A stretch of 5,234 nucleotides of DNA from contig JAITHY010000159.1 in assembly GCA_031279715.1 (NCBI GenBank), forward strand, positions 1-5,234, written 5' to 3'. Positions within the stretch are counted from its first letter, which is position 1. Every line of letters starts with the position of its first letter. The position numbers were made by a program, and so were the translations under genes. Of this stretch, positions 4,985 to 5,234 are shown piece by piece. This DNA is from Verrucomicrobiales bacterium. Lineage in GTDB: Bacteria > Verrucomicrobiota > Verrucomicrobiia > Methylacidiphilales > JAAUTS01. The notes under the pieces are model-generated. The model worked only from the letters and a program-made list of their open reading frames with translations, was not told the DNA's origin and ran no database searches.

Positions 4985-5234
4985 ATGTTGTCCGCGAAAA
5001 GAGTGACCGCGATGCTCGCGCTGGCGCTGGCGGTGGCGCTGGCGGGCATCGGCACGGGTTTGCTGACGGTGAGGCGGCTGGCGGACACGCGGCGCGAGTT
5101 GTCACGGTCAGCGGGGCAGAACCGGGAATTATTGGAAAAGATTGACCGGCTTGGCGGGCAGTTGGCGCGGGTGCGAAAAAGTTTTGACGACACGCTCTCG
5201 CAGCTCAAGAGCCGTGATTCGCTGCTGGCGCGGG
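4985..5234 (+). CDS. Membrane-anchored coiled-coil protein, 5' end (partial)
   Basis: The reading frame from ATG 4985 stays open to the right edge, giving 83 codons. After MLSAKRVT comes a hydrophobic Ala/Leu-rich segment (MLALALAVALAGIGTGLLTV, residues 10-29) that can act as a signal anchor. From about residue 30 the chain is charged and heptad-like (RRLADTRREL, NRELLEKIDRLGGQLARVRK, SFDDTLSQLKSRDSLLAR), so a coiled coil in the periplasm is likely. No family can be named from this much; periplasmic linker and chain-length-determinant-like proteins share this layout. No Shine-Dalgarno site is visible. Upstream in-frame starts are not better, because they fall in the dispersed element. Two motif copies lie in the gene, at 5062-5073 encoding LTV (27-29) and 5101-5114 encoding SRSA (40-43). 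Confidence 0.75.
   Translation, partial: MLSAKRVTAMLALALAVALAGIGTGLLTVRRLADTRRELSRSAGQNRELLEKIDRLGGQLARVRKSFDDTLSQLKSRDSLLAR
5062..5073 (+). repeat. Dispersed motif copy in the coiled-coil gene
   Basis: GCTGACGGTGAG, encoding LTV at the end of the membrane segment. Confidence 0.6.
5101..5114 (-). repeat. Dispersed motif copy in the coiled-coil gene
   Basis: GTCACGGTCAGCGG, base-for-base identical over 14 bases to the extragenic copy at 3959-3972, yet here it encodes SRSA inside a coding region. Confidence 0.75.

Noticed and set aside
5009..5048. GCGCTGGCG tandem-like repeat
   Set aside because: It encodes the Ala/Leu membrane segment of the coiled-coil protein; the repetition follows from G+C-rich codon choice.

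Overview
The window looks like chromosomal DNA of a Gram-negative bacterium of the PVC group, most likely Verrucomicrobiota. The grounds are a PEP-CTERM sorting tail at the left edge, a protein built on a G..Y..V....H..G....LP module that I associate with Verrucomicrobiota, and a GTGTCCATT-GTGTTCATTCATGG dispersed element that I recall from genomes of this kind. This is inference from family knowledge; the window has no rRNA or other marker that settles it.

Layout, left to right. 1-213 (+) is the 3' end of a PEP-CTERM surface or secreted protein. 229-642 (+) is a small A+T-rich gene (about 37% G+C by hand count) with a PD-(D/E)XK-like D...QxK core, probably acquired. 643-732 is non-coding and holds a perfect 15-bp inverted repeat. 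733-1852 (+) is a broken gene: its signal peptide contains an in-frame TGA, and three frameshifts separate stretches that otherwise read as one exported protein with a C-terminal membrane anchor. Its last codons overlap (ATGA) the start of 1849-2814 (+), an intact exported protein with two verrucomicrobial-type modules and a C-terminal DUF3395-like domain. 2815-3062 is a convergent intergenic stretch with a likely terminator. On the minus strand follow ftsY (3063-3899), the SRP receptor GTPase, and upstream of it a secreted endonuclease/exonuclease/phosphatase-fold protein (3975-4919). 4920-4984 is a short divergent region with the dispersed element. 4985 to the right edge (+) is the start of a membrane-anchored coiled-coil protein.

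The most unusual signal cuts across the genes. A short sequence, CCGCTGACSGTGAC (S = G or C) or its complement, occurs again and again. The 8-mer core CTGACSGT is present at about eleven loci on the two strands, against roughly 0.3 expected by chance in 5.2 kb. It lies in several reading registers inside genes as well as between genes, so the constraint acts on the DNA and not on a protein motif. Twice, copies or relatives form inverted pairs just after a gene. This recalls DNA uptake sequences or other genome-wide short signals, but its role here is unknown.

Functional links: most predicted proteins are exported or membrane-bound (PEP-CTERM protein, module protein, secreted nuclease-fold protein, coiled-coil protein), and FtsY serves membrane targeting. 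The broken gene and the module protein were probably translationally coupled partners at the cell envelope.
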